From: Vigna angularis
Lineage: Eukaryota; Streptophyta; Magnoliopsida; Fabales; Fabaceae
NCBI RefSeq assembly: GCF_016808095.1
Contig: NC_068978.1
Span: 28,779,306 to 28,843,305, forward strand
DNA: 64,000 nt
Direction of reading: 5' to 3'
Shown here: positions 22,540-35,364 of the stretch, in pieces
Position numbering within the stretch: position 1 is the first letter of the stretch
How the letters are laid out: each line of letters starts with the position of its first letter
Program-made: the position numbers and the translations under genes
The notes under the pieces: generated by a model
Databases searched by the model: none
What the model saw: only the letters and a program-made list of their open reading frames with translations
What the model was told of the DNA's origin: nothing

Positions 22540-24660
22540 ATTACAAAAGTCCTACACTATTCCCAAACTATGTGCATAACCGAACGGTTATTACCAAATT
22601 AGGACTATAACCGAACGGTTCATACAAAATTATTCACAAAACCGAGCAGTCTTGTACTAAGCCGAGAGATCCTCTCTTCCAAGGACTGCTCCACTGAGAA
22701 CTCCTCTCCAACTGCTCACACCCACAAAGTGATCATTGCAAAAGAAGAACCAAACAGGAAACATGGACAAAAACAGGAAATAAGGGTAAGCTAATGTAAT
22801 TTAATTGTATACACATACATACATTTCACACAAGTCCAAACGATGCAAGACCGAACACTACAACATACCAAAACCGAATACAAGCAAGCATATACCAACC
22901 GAACACTCAAATAGTTATGACCGAACACTATAATTCATGCATAGACCGAACACCTGACTTGACCATCCAGATTGTATGAATGTGTAGCTACAGGCATTCT
23001 TGCACTTGTGGTGGTGAAATAGCAAGACCCCCATCAAGCTACCCCACAAGGTTAGTCTAGTGAAGATTACCTCGATACCCTGAGGTTAAAGGACCTTCTG
23101 CCATTCTCACACATGAGTTACTCCTCTCTACTTGAGAATGAGCAATCATAGAATATCAAGATAAGCACCAACTTAGCACGATATCCACATTCATACTTTA
23201 CAATTCAATAACCATCCACAAGACATTCCGCCTTGGAATTCTCTTCCACAGTACTTAAAAACGTAATTCTCATCAATTAATATAGCATGTCATTCATAAA
23301 TCATATACTCACTCAAGAGACTGAAAACCTTGTAAACTTTGGAGACCGAACAGTTTCTCAACACCCCAGGACAGGACCAAACAGTCTATAACAAACAAGA
23401 CCTAACAATTTACCGACACTGACGAAGGCCGACTACTAGGGAAATTCTAACACTATATTAAAATTGAGTACTAAAACCAAGTTGAATATCAAGACTAAAC
23501 CGAATGTTAGTATAAGACCGAGCACTAATACAAGACAGAGAACTACCACCTAAGACCGAACAGTCATGAACGGGTAAGATTAAAGATACCGAACCCAATT
23601 CATGACCAAGTACCTGAACATGACCGAGCGGTCAAGAGCGAACGCTCAATTTTCTGCATAATTCTGCAAAACTTCTGCAGAATTATGAACAAGCTAGATT
23701 TTACCAAAACTAAACAATTTCCCTAACTTCTAATCCTCCAAACATGAATTGTATACACCTTTACACCTATCCAAGGTTACCTAAAATCTTTCTAACACCA
23801 ATCTAAAAGATCTCTTAACAAATTTCACCTAAATTATGCAGAATCAATAACCCAATGACCAAAAATCCATTTTCCTACTATTTACACGTTTTAAGGAAAC
23901 TTAAAGGTTCTAACAAGTCTAAATAAACTTGCCCAGACGTACCTTACCACCCAATTTCACTCCTAACCTCAAACTCTCATTTTCCCTTATTTACTTCTTA
24001 AAAATAGCACAGACCGAACGCTTTTCTACATAAAACCCAACCAGTTCATAGGTTTCAGCCATACACAGAACTTCAAACACAAATCAATCAAACATCCACT
24101 TATTCATACATGCAAACGTCCAAACAGAAATTCCAAACACAAAAAAACATAATTAAATTACTAGCTTCCCTTACCTTAAAATAGCTGGACCAAAGGAAAA
24201 CCTTCACTGAATTGGCTATCCCACCAGCACAATCACAACCTACAAATCTTTGGATTAGTGAGAAAACACCATCCACCGAACCAGAACTAAGAATCAGACT
24301 CAGAGGAGATGAAGAAGGACACATGCAAGCAGAACAATGTTTGCATGTAGCAAAATGCAGAAACCTCAAAGGGCGAAGAAATTGAACTTACCAACACCAA
24401 AACAGCAACTTGATCGGTGAAAAGAGAAGCTCTTAGCACCAGGAAAGCTCAAGCACGGCCTGATTGATGATCAGATGAAGAAAAAGTGAGAATTTCTAGA
24501 GAGAATTTGTAGGGAGAAGGGGGAGAAAAAGGAAAACTCAGAAATTTGGAGAGAAGAAGTGCATGCAGAGAATGACACAAAATTTTGAAAAGTTCATTTA
24601 TATACCACTGTCAAAACCGATCGGTCCACTCAAATGCATACACCTGGCTTCCACTTTCTC
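22540..24660 (-). mobile_element. LTR-element-like region rich in ACCGAAC motifs
   Basis: More than ten ACCGAAC or ACCGAGC words occur (for example 22578, 22612, 22851, 22898, 23344, 23555, 24013). They are the reverse complement of the GTTCGGT words in the LTR fragments at 2145, 6209 and 61386-61529. The word block near 22990-23120 is the reverse complement of 20870-21000. No gag or pol motif was seen. It is probably an old LTR or leader on the minus strand. Confidence 0.45.
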
Positions 24661-24680
24661 TGAATTTCTTAATCCTTACA

Positions 24681-25535
24681 GTGTGACGTGACAATGACAA
24701 TATTACATGTTAATGTTCGAAAAAATGTCATGTAAAAAATCTCAATTTAATCATTTTATTTGTATTTTGTCTCAATTTAGTTCTATTTTTTTTTTAAATT
24801 GGAGCAATTTCACACCTCTTCAAATTAAGACCAAATTTAACTTTTATATAAATATATAAGGATGTTTTCATTAAAATTAATATTTTTAATAAATATTTTT
24901 AACAATATTAAATTTATTTAAATTTATATTTTACATTGAAATTTATTAAACTTTCTTTCAAATATTTATATACTAATAATTTCTATTCAAATGTTATAGT
25001 TGATTTAAAAATAAAAATTATTATAAATTCAAATATAAAATTTTAATATAGTTATATAACAATTTAAAGTAGATATATTTAAAATTTAAAAACAAAATAT
25101 AAATAAAATTCAATGTAAAATATTAATCTAAATAAACTTAATCCTATTAAAAATGTTAATAAAAATATCATTATAACAATTATAACATTTAGAGATGACA
25201 AAACAGGCCAACACGACCCATTTAATTCTAGCTTGATATTGGCATGCCAAAAAGATTCGGGTCGGGATGAAAAATTAAATTTTAATGAAAATATCATTAC
25301 ATACATTTATATAAAATTTAAATTTTAATGAAAATTTAAATTTTAAAGAAAATATCATTATACATATATATAAACGTTAAATTTGGTCTTAATTTGAAGA
25401 TGGGTGAAATTGCTTCAATTTAAAAAAAAATAGGACTGAATTAAGACAAAATACAAATAAAATGATTAAATTGAGATTTTTCACATAACACTTTCCCCTA
25501 TAGTGATACGTGACACTGTTACTGCCACGTCACAC
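24681..25535. mobile_element. Long terminal-inverted-repeat element, about 855 bp
   Basis: The left end (gtgtgacgtgacaatgac; then 'ctcaatttaatcattttatttg' at 24748) is the imperfect reverse complement of the right end (caaataaaatgattaaattgag at 25455; ...ccacgtcacac ending 25535). The arms are about 180 bases and enclose AT-rich DNA. No transposase is present, and no clear target duplication was found. It could be a MULE or other MITE-type element. Confidence 0.55.
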
Positions 25536-25870
25536 TATTTTCACTACGTGACAGGATCCTCATTTGACACATGGCAATTTTTTTTTAATTTTTTTTTAAA
25601 AAACTTAAAAAAAATCATGGATTGACACATGACACTAAGTTAATGTCGTCAATACTGTACTAATAGAAAATATTAAATTGCATCACATTTTAAAAAAATG
25701 TGAACCCAATTGATACTATTTAAAACTTGAGCACCATCCGAGGGTTGTAACTTTTTTTTTATTAGAATAAGAGTACAAGTAAAAGAAGAAAAATCCTAGA
25801 TTTTGAACTTGATGTCACTGTATAATTCTCTAATGAGTAAGTCAGTTTTTAACTTTACTAGTTGTTTCAA

Positions 25871-26608
25871 ATAGGAGTCAATGTCAATAGTTTAAGTTAT
25901 GTTGTGTCGTTTAAGGTTTGAATGCTGACCAAAAATTTAAATGTTATATCAAATTGTTCGTCCAAATTATTTGGAAGGTATTTGCAAGAGATACTCCGAT
26001 ATTAAAGTTAGCTTAACGTTTGACAGTCGATAATTAATGCAACAGAAAATGCACATAACCTATCTATTTACCTTAAACTTCTATTTATAGATTTAAGGAT
26101 GAACTTTTGACTAATGTTGACCTAATTAGAACTAATAGTATATAATTATACTTTAGTCTTAAGTTGATCACCATTAATATTAATATCTGGATTTGATTTT
26201 TGACCGACCAATTTACTTCATAACCAACCAAATTTACTTATAACTCATTAGATAATTTGAATTATGATTGACCATACGAATTATGAATGGCGATCGTAGT
26301 ATAACTTGTACATAAATATCTTAGAACAAGTTATTTTGTATATAAATTAATTTTATATTTTATATTTTATATTTTCTAATACGAGTTTAGAGAAAAAGTA
26401 ATGATTATATTTTTCTCACAAAATTTTCCAAAACCTACAAGTTGAGTTTAATTCCACTTCAACCACACGCTCCTAGAAGCTAGAAGTGAAAGTGAAAACA
26501 TAGGAGTGGGACACATGGTACAAATGTGCAATGACCAAACAATTTGCTTCAATTCTTCTGAGATTCCCATTTAATTTATTAAAAATAAATAAATAAATAT
26601 TGCGGTGT
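25871..26608. repeat. Tandem duplication unit 1: reversed LTR plus promoter-proximal sequence
   Basis: Starts 'gtcaatgtcaatagttyaagttatgtt' and includes a reversed LTR (TATA block as ctatttatag at about 26082). It ends in the 'gagtttagagaaaaagtaatgattat' (26388) and 'taataaatattg' sequence that also precedes the SDR-like gene. Unit 2 follows directly. Confidence 0.75.
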
Positions 26609-27318
26609 CAATGTCAATAGTTCAAGTTATGTTGTATCGTCTAATATTCGAATGTTGACCAAAAATTCAAATATTATATTAAATTGTTCGTCCAAATTAT
26701 TTAGAAGATATTTGTAAAAGATATTTCGATATCAAAATCAGTTTAACATTTGATATTCGATAATTAATATAACAGTAAATACACTTAACCTACATTCTTT
26801 TATTTAACTTCTATTTATAAATTTTAGTCTTAACCTAATTACGACCAATTATATATAATTATACTTTAGTATTGAGTTAATTGACGTTAATGTTAGTATA
26901 TTTGATCTTATTTTTCATCGACCAATTTAGTCTTAACCAACTAAGTTTACTTATAACTTCATTAGATAAATTAAATTAGATAATTTAAATTATGATTGAA
27001 CATCTGAGCTACGATCATATAATATTGTAACTTGTAGATAGATATCTTACAAGAAGTTATTTTGGATATAAAAGTTAATTTTATATTTTCTATTTTCTAA
27101 TTCGAGTTTAGAGAGAAAGTAATGATTATATTTTTCTCACAAAATTTCCCAAAACCTACAAGTTGAGTTTAATTCCTCTTCAACCAGTGTCTCCTAGAAG
27201 TTAGAAGTGAAAGTGAAAACATAGGAGTGGGACACGTGGCACGAATGTCCAACAAGGTTCAATTCTTTTGAGGTTCCCATTTAATTTATTTAAAATAAAT
27301 AAATAAATATTGTGGTGT
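26609..27318. repeat. Tandem duplication unit 2, abutting the SDR-like gene
   Basis: About 710 bases repeating unit 1 in the same order and orientation. It includes the reversed LTR (about 26609-27050) and then the gene-proximal segment that forms the presumed promoter. The 3' end (ataaataaatattgtggtgtc) lies 58 bases before the ATG. Confidence 0.75.
27233..27238. promoter_or_regulatory. G-box/ABRE-type element
   Basis: CACGTG followed by GC (gacacgtggcac) lies 138 bases before the SDR-like gene's ATG. The unit-1 copy reads CACATGGT (motif lost), and the block A copy reads TACGTGGC at about 12585. A light, stress or ABA response is possible from motif knowledge only. Confidence 0.45.
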
Positions 27319-27375
27319 CTAACTATAACAGTTGATGCTCCAAACGACAAACCTGTTACGTTGTGTCTGCGTTTC

Positions 27376-30300
27376 ATGGCTTCTGCAACTCTCATACTCC
27401 CTTTGGCCTTCGCCGGGCGGCACCATCACGGTGTTTCTCAGCGTCGACTTTTGTTCGCCGGGAAATTCCGTGACGGCGTTTCCCTCTCTTTTCCGGCTTC
27501 CAAACGGAGAGTGTTGGCGAAAGCGCAGAACGCTGTAAACGAGGAAGCGGTTGAAACTCAAAGCTCGGAGTTGAAGAATGGTACCCAACGCACTCCTTCT
27601 TCCTCCAAATTGGTGCTTGTTGTCGGTGGCTCCGGAGGCGTTGGTAAACGCACAATTTATCTTGACTTATTATATTGCTTTTCAAGTTGTTGTTACCATA
27701 TTTATTTGTTAAACACGTTGCTACTATCAAAGTATGTTGAAATTTAATTGTAATTTTCTCGATAATATTAAGGCTTAACTAAAATTTGATTCCGTAGTTT
27801 TGTCAAAGTGGAATTTTGGTTTCTGCAAAAGTTTGTTTACACTTTTGAATCGTCCAGTTTTTCAAAATTAAACAATTTTTTTGAGGTTTCTCTGACCACA
27901 GTTGTGGTTAGATATGGATAACCTAGACCAAAGTTACTTAATTCTGGAAAACTGAACTGCCAAATGTGCTATTAAATTTTCACAGGGAAAATTGTACATT
28001 GACGAGACTATGAGAACCAAGGTTTTATATTTTATCGTTTTTTTTTGTCAGGTGAAAAGTAAGAATATAACTGATAAAATAGAAATTAGGTCTATTTTGA
28101 ATTTTGAAAACCAAATATGGATATAACTTTTCCTTTTTTCTAAAATAGGACAAATAAACCGGATGGAGGAAATATATTTTAGTTTTTGTATTTATTAAAA
28201 CCAATGTGATTGCAATTATGGTTTTAAGTTGCATGCACTCTTAGTAGGTCTTTTAGCGGCGAGGATAGAATGGGGTATGAGGGATGACAATGATTAGGAT
28301 TTTGGCCTTCATAATGAAGGTGAGGGAAAGCCACGATCTTATACATTATATTGATAGGATATGATTGACAATAGGATAAGAAGATCATATCTTGTTGATA
28401 CATCAAACAACTTATTACATTGGTTTAGTATATAATTATTTTATTCTATCTTAACCATCAAACGGACAGTGGGTGTCAAACTTTTTCGCCATTAGTCAAT
28501 TAGAAATTGTAGTCATGATCTTAAGTTGCACATACTATAAAATCTTTTTTCACTTAGCCAATTAGAAATTATAGTTGATTCACCCTTTATTCTGCCTTAA
28601 GGATGAAAATGGTGATATTTCAACCTGTAATTGACTAATTTGGTGATAAATGTTTGAAGGACTAATGCGGTAAAATGCCAATTTTGAGGGACTAATCTGG
28701 TGACAAACATCTTAGGAGGACCATTGTGGTGATACCCCCATTTTTAGAGAATGTAATTGAAGGTTTCTCTGTAAGTAGTTGAAATACTGCAATTAAATAA
28801 ACATGAGTGTAATAGTAACTTCTGTTATTTGTGTATCCTTCCTTTTGTATTTGTAAGCCTTTTGGGATCCCACTTTTAGTGTTATGTTTGTGCATTAAGA
28901 TTAGTTCTATAAAATGTAGAAATGCATATATAATTCTTGGCAATAGTTTGCTTGGGGAAGATTGTGAAGCAGTTGTTCCCTTGCTATTCAGGGCAGCTGG
29001 TAGTTGCATCACTGATTCAGCAGAATATTAAGTCACGGTTGATACTTAGGAATCCTGAGAAAGCCACAGAACTATTTGGTGAACAGGATAAGGAGAAACT
29101 GCAGGTACACCATCTACTCTTGATTGAGCAGTCAAAATGAAAATTTAACTGCTTAAGTAGTCCCTCTGGGGTATCAAACAGGTGTGACTCAGTTGACATT
29201 ACACAATGAACCTGTTGGGTAGGACTTGGATTCAATTCTTACTAGACACATTCTTGTAGAGGTTTTAGGAGTTTTAAGTGTGACTAATCTTCAGACAGAG
29301 GATTAGTCTCATAGTAAATCCGGAAGACCAAAGCTTCTGGAGATAATTCAGGGTCGCACTACGGTGCCAAAATAATTGCGATGGTTATCCAAAAATAAAA
29401 AAAGTTGTCCCTTTGAGGAGCAACAAACTATGTTGGTTTGTTTTCATCCATTCTAGATTTGTTTTCTAGTTATATCGAGCTTCTGAACATAACAGGTATT
29501 CAAAGGTGACACAAGGAACCAGGAAGATTTGGATCCGTCTATATTTGAGGTAAGCTTTTCAGAGTATTTTACATAATAATACTTGCTTTGATCTGAACTA
29601 TTTTCATTTTGATGATTCATTTCAGTCAGAAAGAAAATGTAGGAAATAATTTGCATTTCTTTTGCTTTTGTTGTTTTTATTTACTTTCTTTTTAGGGTGT
29701 CACACACGTGATTTGCTGCACAGGAACAACAGCATTTCCTTCAAGGCGTTGGGATGATGATAATACACCAGAAAGGGTTGGTAAGAATCATGTCATGCAT
29801 ATATTGCAGCATTTGATGTCATAACTAGAATGAAATAGAAGATTAGTTATCTGAAGATTCCAGAGTGGACAATGTAAGCATAATACTGATGCCTTTTATT
29901 GAAAGTTGCCTAAAACATAATCATCATCTACTTTTCATGCACTTGTCGATATTTTTATTTTGATTTTGACTAAGTTTTTAATTTGAAGATTGGGTGGGAG
30001 TGAAGAATCTAGTATCTGCATTGCCTTCCTCAGTGAAGAGAGTTGTTCTTGTGTCATCAATAGGTGTGACCAAATCCAATGAATTGCCATGGAGGTAAGC
30101 ATACCTCATTTTGCTCTTAAATGATGAAGTTTTTGTGGTATTGTATGTTGGCTTGCTAGAAAGTAGAATTTATTTTACTGGTAATTCAGAATAGAACCAT
30201 TCTAAAATTATAGTGAGAAACTAATATATACATTTCCAGAAGATTGATTGTGTAATTATTTGATGAAACTTATTATGTTCATTATGTTCCAAAACTTTTG

Positions 30301-32490
30301 TCATGGACTTGTCATTGTTCTTTTTTCATGTAGCATTATGAACCTATTTGGTGTCCTGAAGTATAAGAAGATGGGGGAGGATTTTCTGAGGAGTTCTGGC
30401 CTTCCATTTACCATAATCAGGTAAGGTGAAATTTTTGCGTGTTCCAAACCTAGTGTTAACACTTGATGAACATAAAGGTGGTGGACTTTTAATTTAAATT
30501 GTACGTCTTAAAATTTTGAAGTCTTCTCATATGACATGCATTTTAGACCTGGAAGGCTGACAGATGGACCATACACATCATATGATCTAAATACTTTGCT
30601 CAAAGCAACAGCTGGTCAACGACGAGCAGTCCTTGTAGGTCAAGGTATGAGTAAAACTCATTTATAACAGTGGAACAACTCAAACATTTTTTTTTTCTTT
30701 TTTGTTAATTTCCTAAGCAATGGTCACCTGAATCAATTAGCAAGATATACCAGATGTAAGATTGAATATTTGAATATATATACTATAGCATTCTAGAAAA
30801 TCGGTAATTTGACTTGCTAGCTAGAGTGTAGCTTGTTTCAAAGACAAAAGAAGAAATCAAATTCCCACCATTTTTGGTCTACTGAAGCAGGAGCCTGAGC
30901 TGTGTTGAATTACCCTTGGCTAGAGATCTAGATGTATCACTGGGTGATGGTCTTGTTACAAGTGATGTCCGTTAGTTACTCTTTCACACGTCTATTATGA
31001 TCAGTAACTGCTGCTAGGTGAGCCCAAAATTGAATTCCATAGCTGATGGCATAAAAAGATTTCTGGTGTTTTTACTGTTGGAACAGTTTGGTTGATTATT
31101 TCACCAACCAATGTTTACTGCCCTAAAGTGTAATAATAATTCTGATTGAATCAGTGAGAGTGTGGAGTTGAATACGAAGAGTTTCAGTTGTGAACCCTAA
31201 CAGATCTAGGAAATCAATGCTTCAATTGGAGTGAAGTCATAAGCCATCATATAACAAAGGATGTAGCTGGATAGATGCAAGGTTGCTTACTTCCATCAGG
31301 AATAGCATTTTTTTGGTTGGAGGTAGAATAGGAAGCGAAGGGACTATCCGTGGTGGTGAAGCTAATAGTAGATCACGTGCTGCTAGTGGAACTGTGACAA
31401 ATTGTTAATTAGGAAACTGAGAGGAACTTTCCTTCAAGTGAGACACAGACAATTCAGATGTAAATTCTTCAACAAAGATGAAGGAGGATGGCTGAAATGC
31501 TAATTTAGCTGGAACTATATAAAGGAAAAATGCAGGAAAATGACTAAGGTTTGTGTGGAATGATGCACTATGTTCATGACCATTAAAAATGATCTTTTAG
31601 AACTCTTCGTTACATTTAAATGGTTGTTTCTGAGAGTACTTTCTCATAACTAAGGAATCTATATATGGCACATAGGAAAGGTGAGAGATCAGGTCAGGCT
31701 AAGGGTAATTCAACTCTAGGCAAAGGATATCACCATATCATGTGAGTTGGCTCGTATATTGAAGAACAAAAAAGCAAACTGTTAACGCTTATACTATAAC
31801 ATATCATAAATATAATTTAACATCATGAAACATGTCTACCCTTGTTGGCACTGTATACGTACCCACTTATTATATGAAATATATTGTACAAGATGCTTGG
31901 GGAATAGGCATTTTTTTGGATGTATATGTTTCATCACTACACGTGAGATAGATATTGAAACTAGAAAGTTAGTTTACCTTATTTGTGTTTCCCTTCGCAT
32001 TTCAGATACATGACAATGACTCATTTATGTTATACTTTTTACTTCTATTTTTATTTAAAGTTCTAAAAATTTGTTACGAGCTTTCAGGTGATAAACTAGT
32101 TGGCGAAGCCAGCAGAATTGTGGTTGCTGAAGCTTGCGTGCAGGCACTACATCTTGAAGTCACTGAAAACCAAGTATATGAAATTAACTCTGTTGAGGTA
32201 ATGTTTAAGTGGTACTTTTGGCATCGGCTATATAAGATGATACATCTTTTTTTTATTTTTAATAAGAAAGAATGCTATTGCATTGAGCATGTATTTTAAT
32301 ATAACTTTAACTATAATTTGTAATATACTGTAAATAAAAAGTGCATATTTGTTAGCCAATCATACTTTTAGTTATATATTCCTCATATGTGCATATTGTT
32401 GATGCTAAACTGCATACATTTTAGGGGGAAGGTCCTGGAAATGAAACTAAGAAGTGGCAAGAATTATTTGAAGCTGCACAATCCAGCTAG
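27376..32490 (+). CDS. Plastid-type NAD(P)-binding Rossmann (atypical SDR) protein, 9 exons, 328 aa
   Basis: Exons inferred from frame continuity and GT-AG sites: 27376-27643, 28992-29104, 29496-29549, 29696-29780, 29989-30094, 30334-30420, 30547-30644, 32088-32197 and 32425-32490 (987 bases). The first 75 or so residues are basic and Ser/Arg-rich like a chloroplast transit peptide. A dinucleotide-binding start follows (LVLVVGGSGGVGQLVVASL), then RLILRNPEKATELFG, GVTHVICCTGTTAFPS, KRVVLVSSIGVTKSNELPW, a YKKMGEDFLRSSGLPFTIIR active-site-like segment and PGRLTDGPYTSYDL. It ends in WQELFEAAQSS. These are hallmarks of NmrA-like/atypical SDR proteins in plastids. The substrate is unknown, and the usual SDR Tyr-x3-Lys appears as YKKMG. 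Every exon joins in phase, so the gene looks intact. Confidence 0.9.
30904..31714. mobile_element. Possible insertion inside the large seventh intron
   Basis: GTTGAATTACCCTTGGC (30904-30920) and its near-exact inverse GCTAAGGGTAATTCAAC (31698-31714; 16 of 17 match) bracket about 800 bases of less AT-rich DNA within the 1.44-kb intron. This suggests a small inverted-repeat element. No coding motif or target duplication was identified. Confidence 0.3.
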
Positions 32491-33734
32491 CATTTCAAGC
32501 CATGGGTACATCCAACATACCAAACACACCAACTAAAAAAGACGTGCCTAAAGAAGGAAAACAAAGGGGCAAGTCAGTCAGAAACCATTAAAAAAGAAAA
32601 AGATATGTAGCATAATTTTTCCTTCTGTTACTATTATAAATATTTTGTAACAATTTTATGTTGATATGAATTTATTAAGAGAAGAGTTATGTAACACATG
32701 TTGAAAGGGCAGAAGGGTCCAGTGCTAATACAGCTCACCAAGGAGTGAGAAACACTACAAGAAACAAAATAACTAATTTCAGGCTGGAGGAATTCTATTG
32801 GTCTAATTCATAATATTATATTCGATGGTCCAGGGAGAAAAGAGAGTCAATTGGATATTCTGTTTTGCATTCTCTCTGCAACGTTGCAATGCAACATTGC
32901 AACGTTCTTTTTCTCTGTCATGCTCTCTGTTTTGGGAACATTACTCTGACCGTCATAGGAATTACTCCTAGAATATTTCAGTTTTAATAATAATATCTTC
33001 ATAGTATTCCTTCATTCTATATTTCTTTACTTGGTGCATATTTTAAGTATCATTTTTTTCTGTGATATCAGTACTGTTACAAGTTACTTTTGAATATATT
33101 AAGAGAAGAGAGTTGGCGAAGGGAGAAAACACATTTTTCACAAAATTGATAGGTGGCGATTGCTTGTGTTAGAAAAAAAAAACAATTTGGTTCGTCATAG
33201 CCAATATTCCCATCAATTCAACATAAGAGCTCTTTCTTCATTTAGTGTCTAGAAAAGCGCTTATTGCTAGTATTACAAGCTTTGAAAGGATAATCTTTAC
33301 TGTACAAATTAAGAAGACTAAAATCATATTTTTTTTTTTCAAAAATGAGAAACCAAAAGTGTATATTTTTTATGTGTACGATTCAGAACTGTACAATTTT
33401 ATCCACCTTCACCATTCCCACATTATAGTCCAACGCATCTTCTGCCTTGGTTACATTGAAGCATCAACTCATCGTACCATATGTTACAAGCATATAACAA
33501 AAGAATGACATTAAAAAAGTATAGGATAAATAATGTCATTTGTTTTTATTTATTTTTTTAAGAAAATCTTAAATCGATTTCTTTCTTTTTTTTATGTGTC
33601 TTAATTTGATTCATATTTTAAAAAATTTACTACAATTAGATTATTAGTAGGATTGTACCAAGAACGTTAAAAATGTGTAATTGTGGTTTTTTATTTATTT
33701 TAATATTTTTTTAATTATTTTTATTATTTATTTT
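32491..33734. other. 3' UTR and AT-rich intergenic DNA
   Basis: This holds the presumed 3' UTR of the SDR-like gene (T-rich, ending near 32690) and a CACTACAAGAAAC word at 32753-32765. A perfect 12-base inverted repeat AACGTTGCAATG/CATTGCAACGTT with a 3-base loop lies at 32880-32906. No gene was seen. Confidence 0.7.
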
Positions 33735-34135
33735 TTTAATATTATTCATTTTTTTGTATCAGTGTATTTTTCTATTTTTAAGTTTCCATACTTTGAGAAC
33801 AAAATTTCTTTTTCAGGAGTGAATTTCAAATATCTCAAAATCCTCTTAATAACATTCATATGAAATTTTAGTGACTCATGCATAAATTGACTAACAACAT
33901 TCATTATATGCATAGATAATATCTGAACGTATATGAGACAAATAAACTAAGTTTTCTACAAGCCTTTGATATCTCCTTATGTCTATGCTTGCTGAATTTG
34001 AGCATTGAAAGAATTTATGATTTTGTTCAATTAATGTATCCATTTATTTACTTTCAAGCAGCCCAGTTTTCGATAGTAGGTCAATAGTATATTTTCTTTG
34101 GCATAGAAAAATACCACAGTTTGACTTAAGTTGAG
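33735..34135 (-). pseudogene. Ty1/copia reverse transcriptase-RNase H remnant
   Basis: Minus-strand translation with stops and frame changes reads GIFLCQRKYTIDLLSKTGLL, then IEQNHK, then RYQRLVENLVYLSHIRSDII. After a frame change it reads VVSQFMHESLKFHMNVIKRI, LRYLKFTPEKEILFSKYGNL and YTD. This is the well-known C-terminal copia RT to RNase H order (SQxKY, YxxLVGxLxYLxxTRPDI, SQFMxxP, RILRYLKGTPG, YTDADWAG). The fragment is isolated, with no LTRs seen around it. Confidence 0.75.
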
Positions 34136-34886
34136 GAATTATTGAAACACAGAAAAACATTATAAAGATAGTTGTTATATGCTTGCGTGTTTAAAGAGCT
34201 TTAGCAAACATTTATAAGACAAAGTAATAACCTACATATTTTTATACTAGTTCGTTTTAACCTAAACTACGTCTAGTTCTCCCTTAAGATCTTTTAAGGG
34301 GTTTTATTAATCTTTAACAAAGATTACACGAGATTCACTGCTCCTGATTTACAACGAGTATCAATCACTCTTGGTCTCAACATTAGTTAATTGACTAGAT
34401 CATTTAACTCAACTAGGTTAAACACAAGGTGTTTTAATTCACTTCTGAATTTATAAAACAATCAAAATGATTTTTCAAACAAGATACAAATTTGATAACG
34501 AAAGCATTATACGATGTAGAGAAAAAGAAACAACATAAGAGTAAGTTTGTTTATATGCACGTATTCTTCGTGTCTTCTCTTCATGCAATCATCTATATAT
34601 AACTTTCTTAGATAAAAAATGTTAGATTGAGAGTTGACTCTCATGTTTTGTTTGAATTAATTTAAAAAAATGAAACATAACTAAAAATACATTACACTAG
34701 ATAATTAATTCTTTTAATATAAATTCTTTTATTTTCATTTCTTATATATCATCTTATGATCTCTAAAACAATAGAGATTGAAAAAAAAAATTCCAATTAA
34801 TTTTCTTAAACTTAAATATGCTCTAAGGTTTGAATTTTATTTTCCCTGTTTAATTCTTTTCATCTATTTTTGAATCTCTATTTTTG

Positions 34887-34970
<84 letters not shown>

Positions 34971-35364
34971 GAAATATAAATATAACTTATTAAATCATAA
35001 TTAAATGAATAACACATAATAAAAAAACATAATTTTTTTAAAATAATTTCGTAATTATTAGTTATCTTTTAATTTTTAATATGTAAAATTCATTCGGCAC
35101 AATTCTCCTATTTTATATACATATATTACGAATGATAAAAGATACTTTGACACGATTTCTTTACTTTTACACTCAAATAACACGGTGGATTCCATCTTTT
35201 TTAATTTTTATTAAAAATAAAAGGTTAGTTTTGGAAAAGAAACTTAAAAAAATCCGTGTTATTGGAATCACGTGGGTCTGTGAACGTACCATTGCTCATT
35301 ACGAATATGTCTGTGTGTGGAGTGGAGAGAGAGTGAACTTCCAGTGAGTATATAGAATGATGAA
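34136..35364. other. AT-rich intergenic DNA with (TAA)n at 34893-34971
   Basis: A 79-base TAA trinucleotide repeat is the only distinct feature; nothing else was recognised before the ankyrin gene. Confidence 0.75.

Noticed and set aside
24100..24369. 89-residue minus frame in the ACCGAAC-rich region
   Set aside because: No family recognised and no splice or start support; kept as part of the LTR-like region.
27310..27747. Start upstream of 27376 and read-through of the first exon of the SDR-like gene
   Set aside because: The upstream start precedes the likely leader, and the 3' extension reads intron sequence past the GT at 27644.
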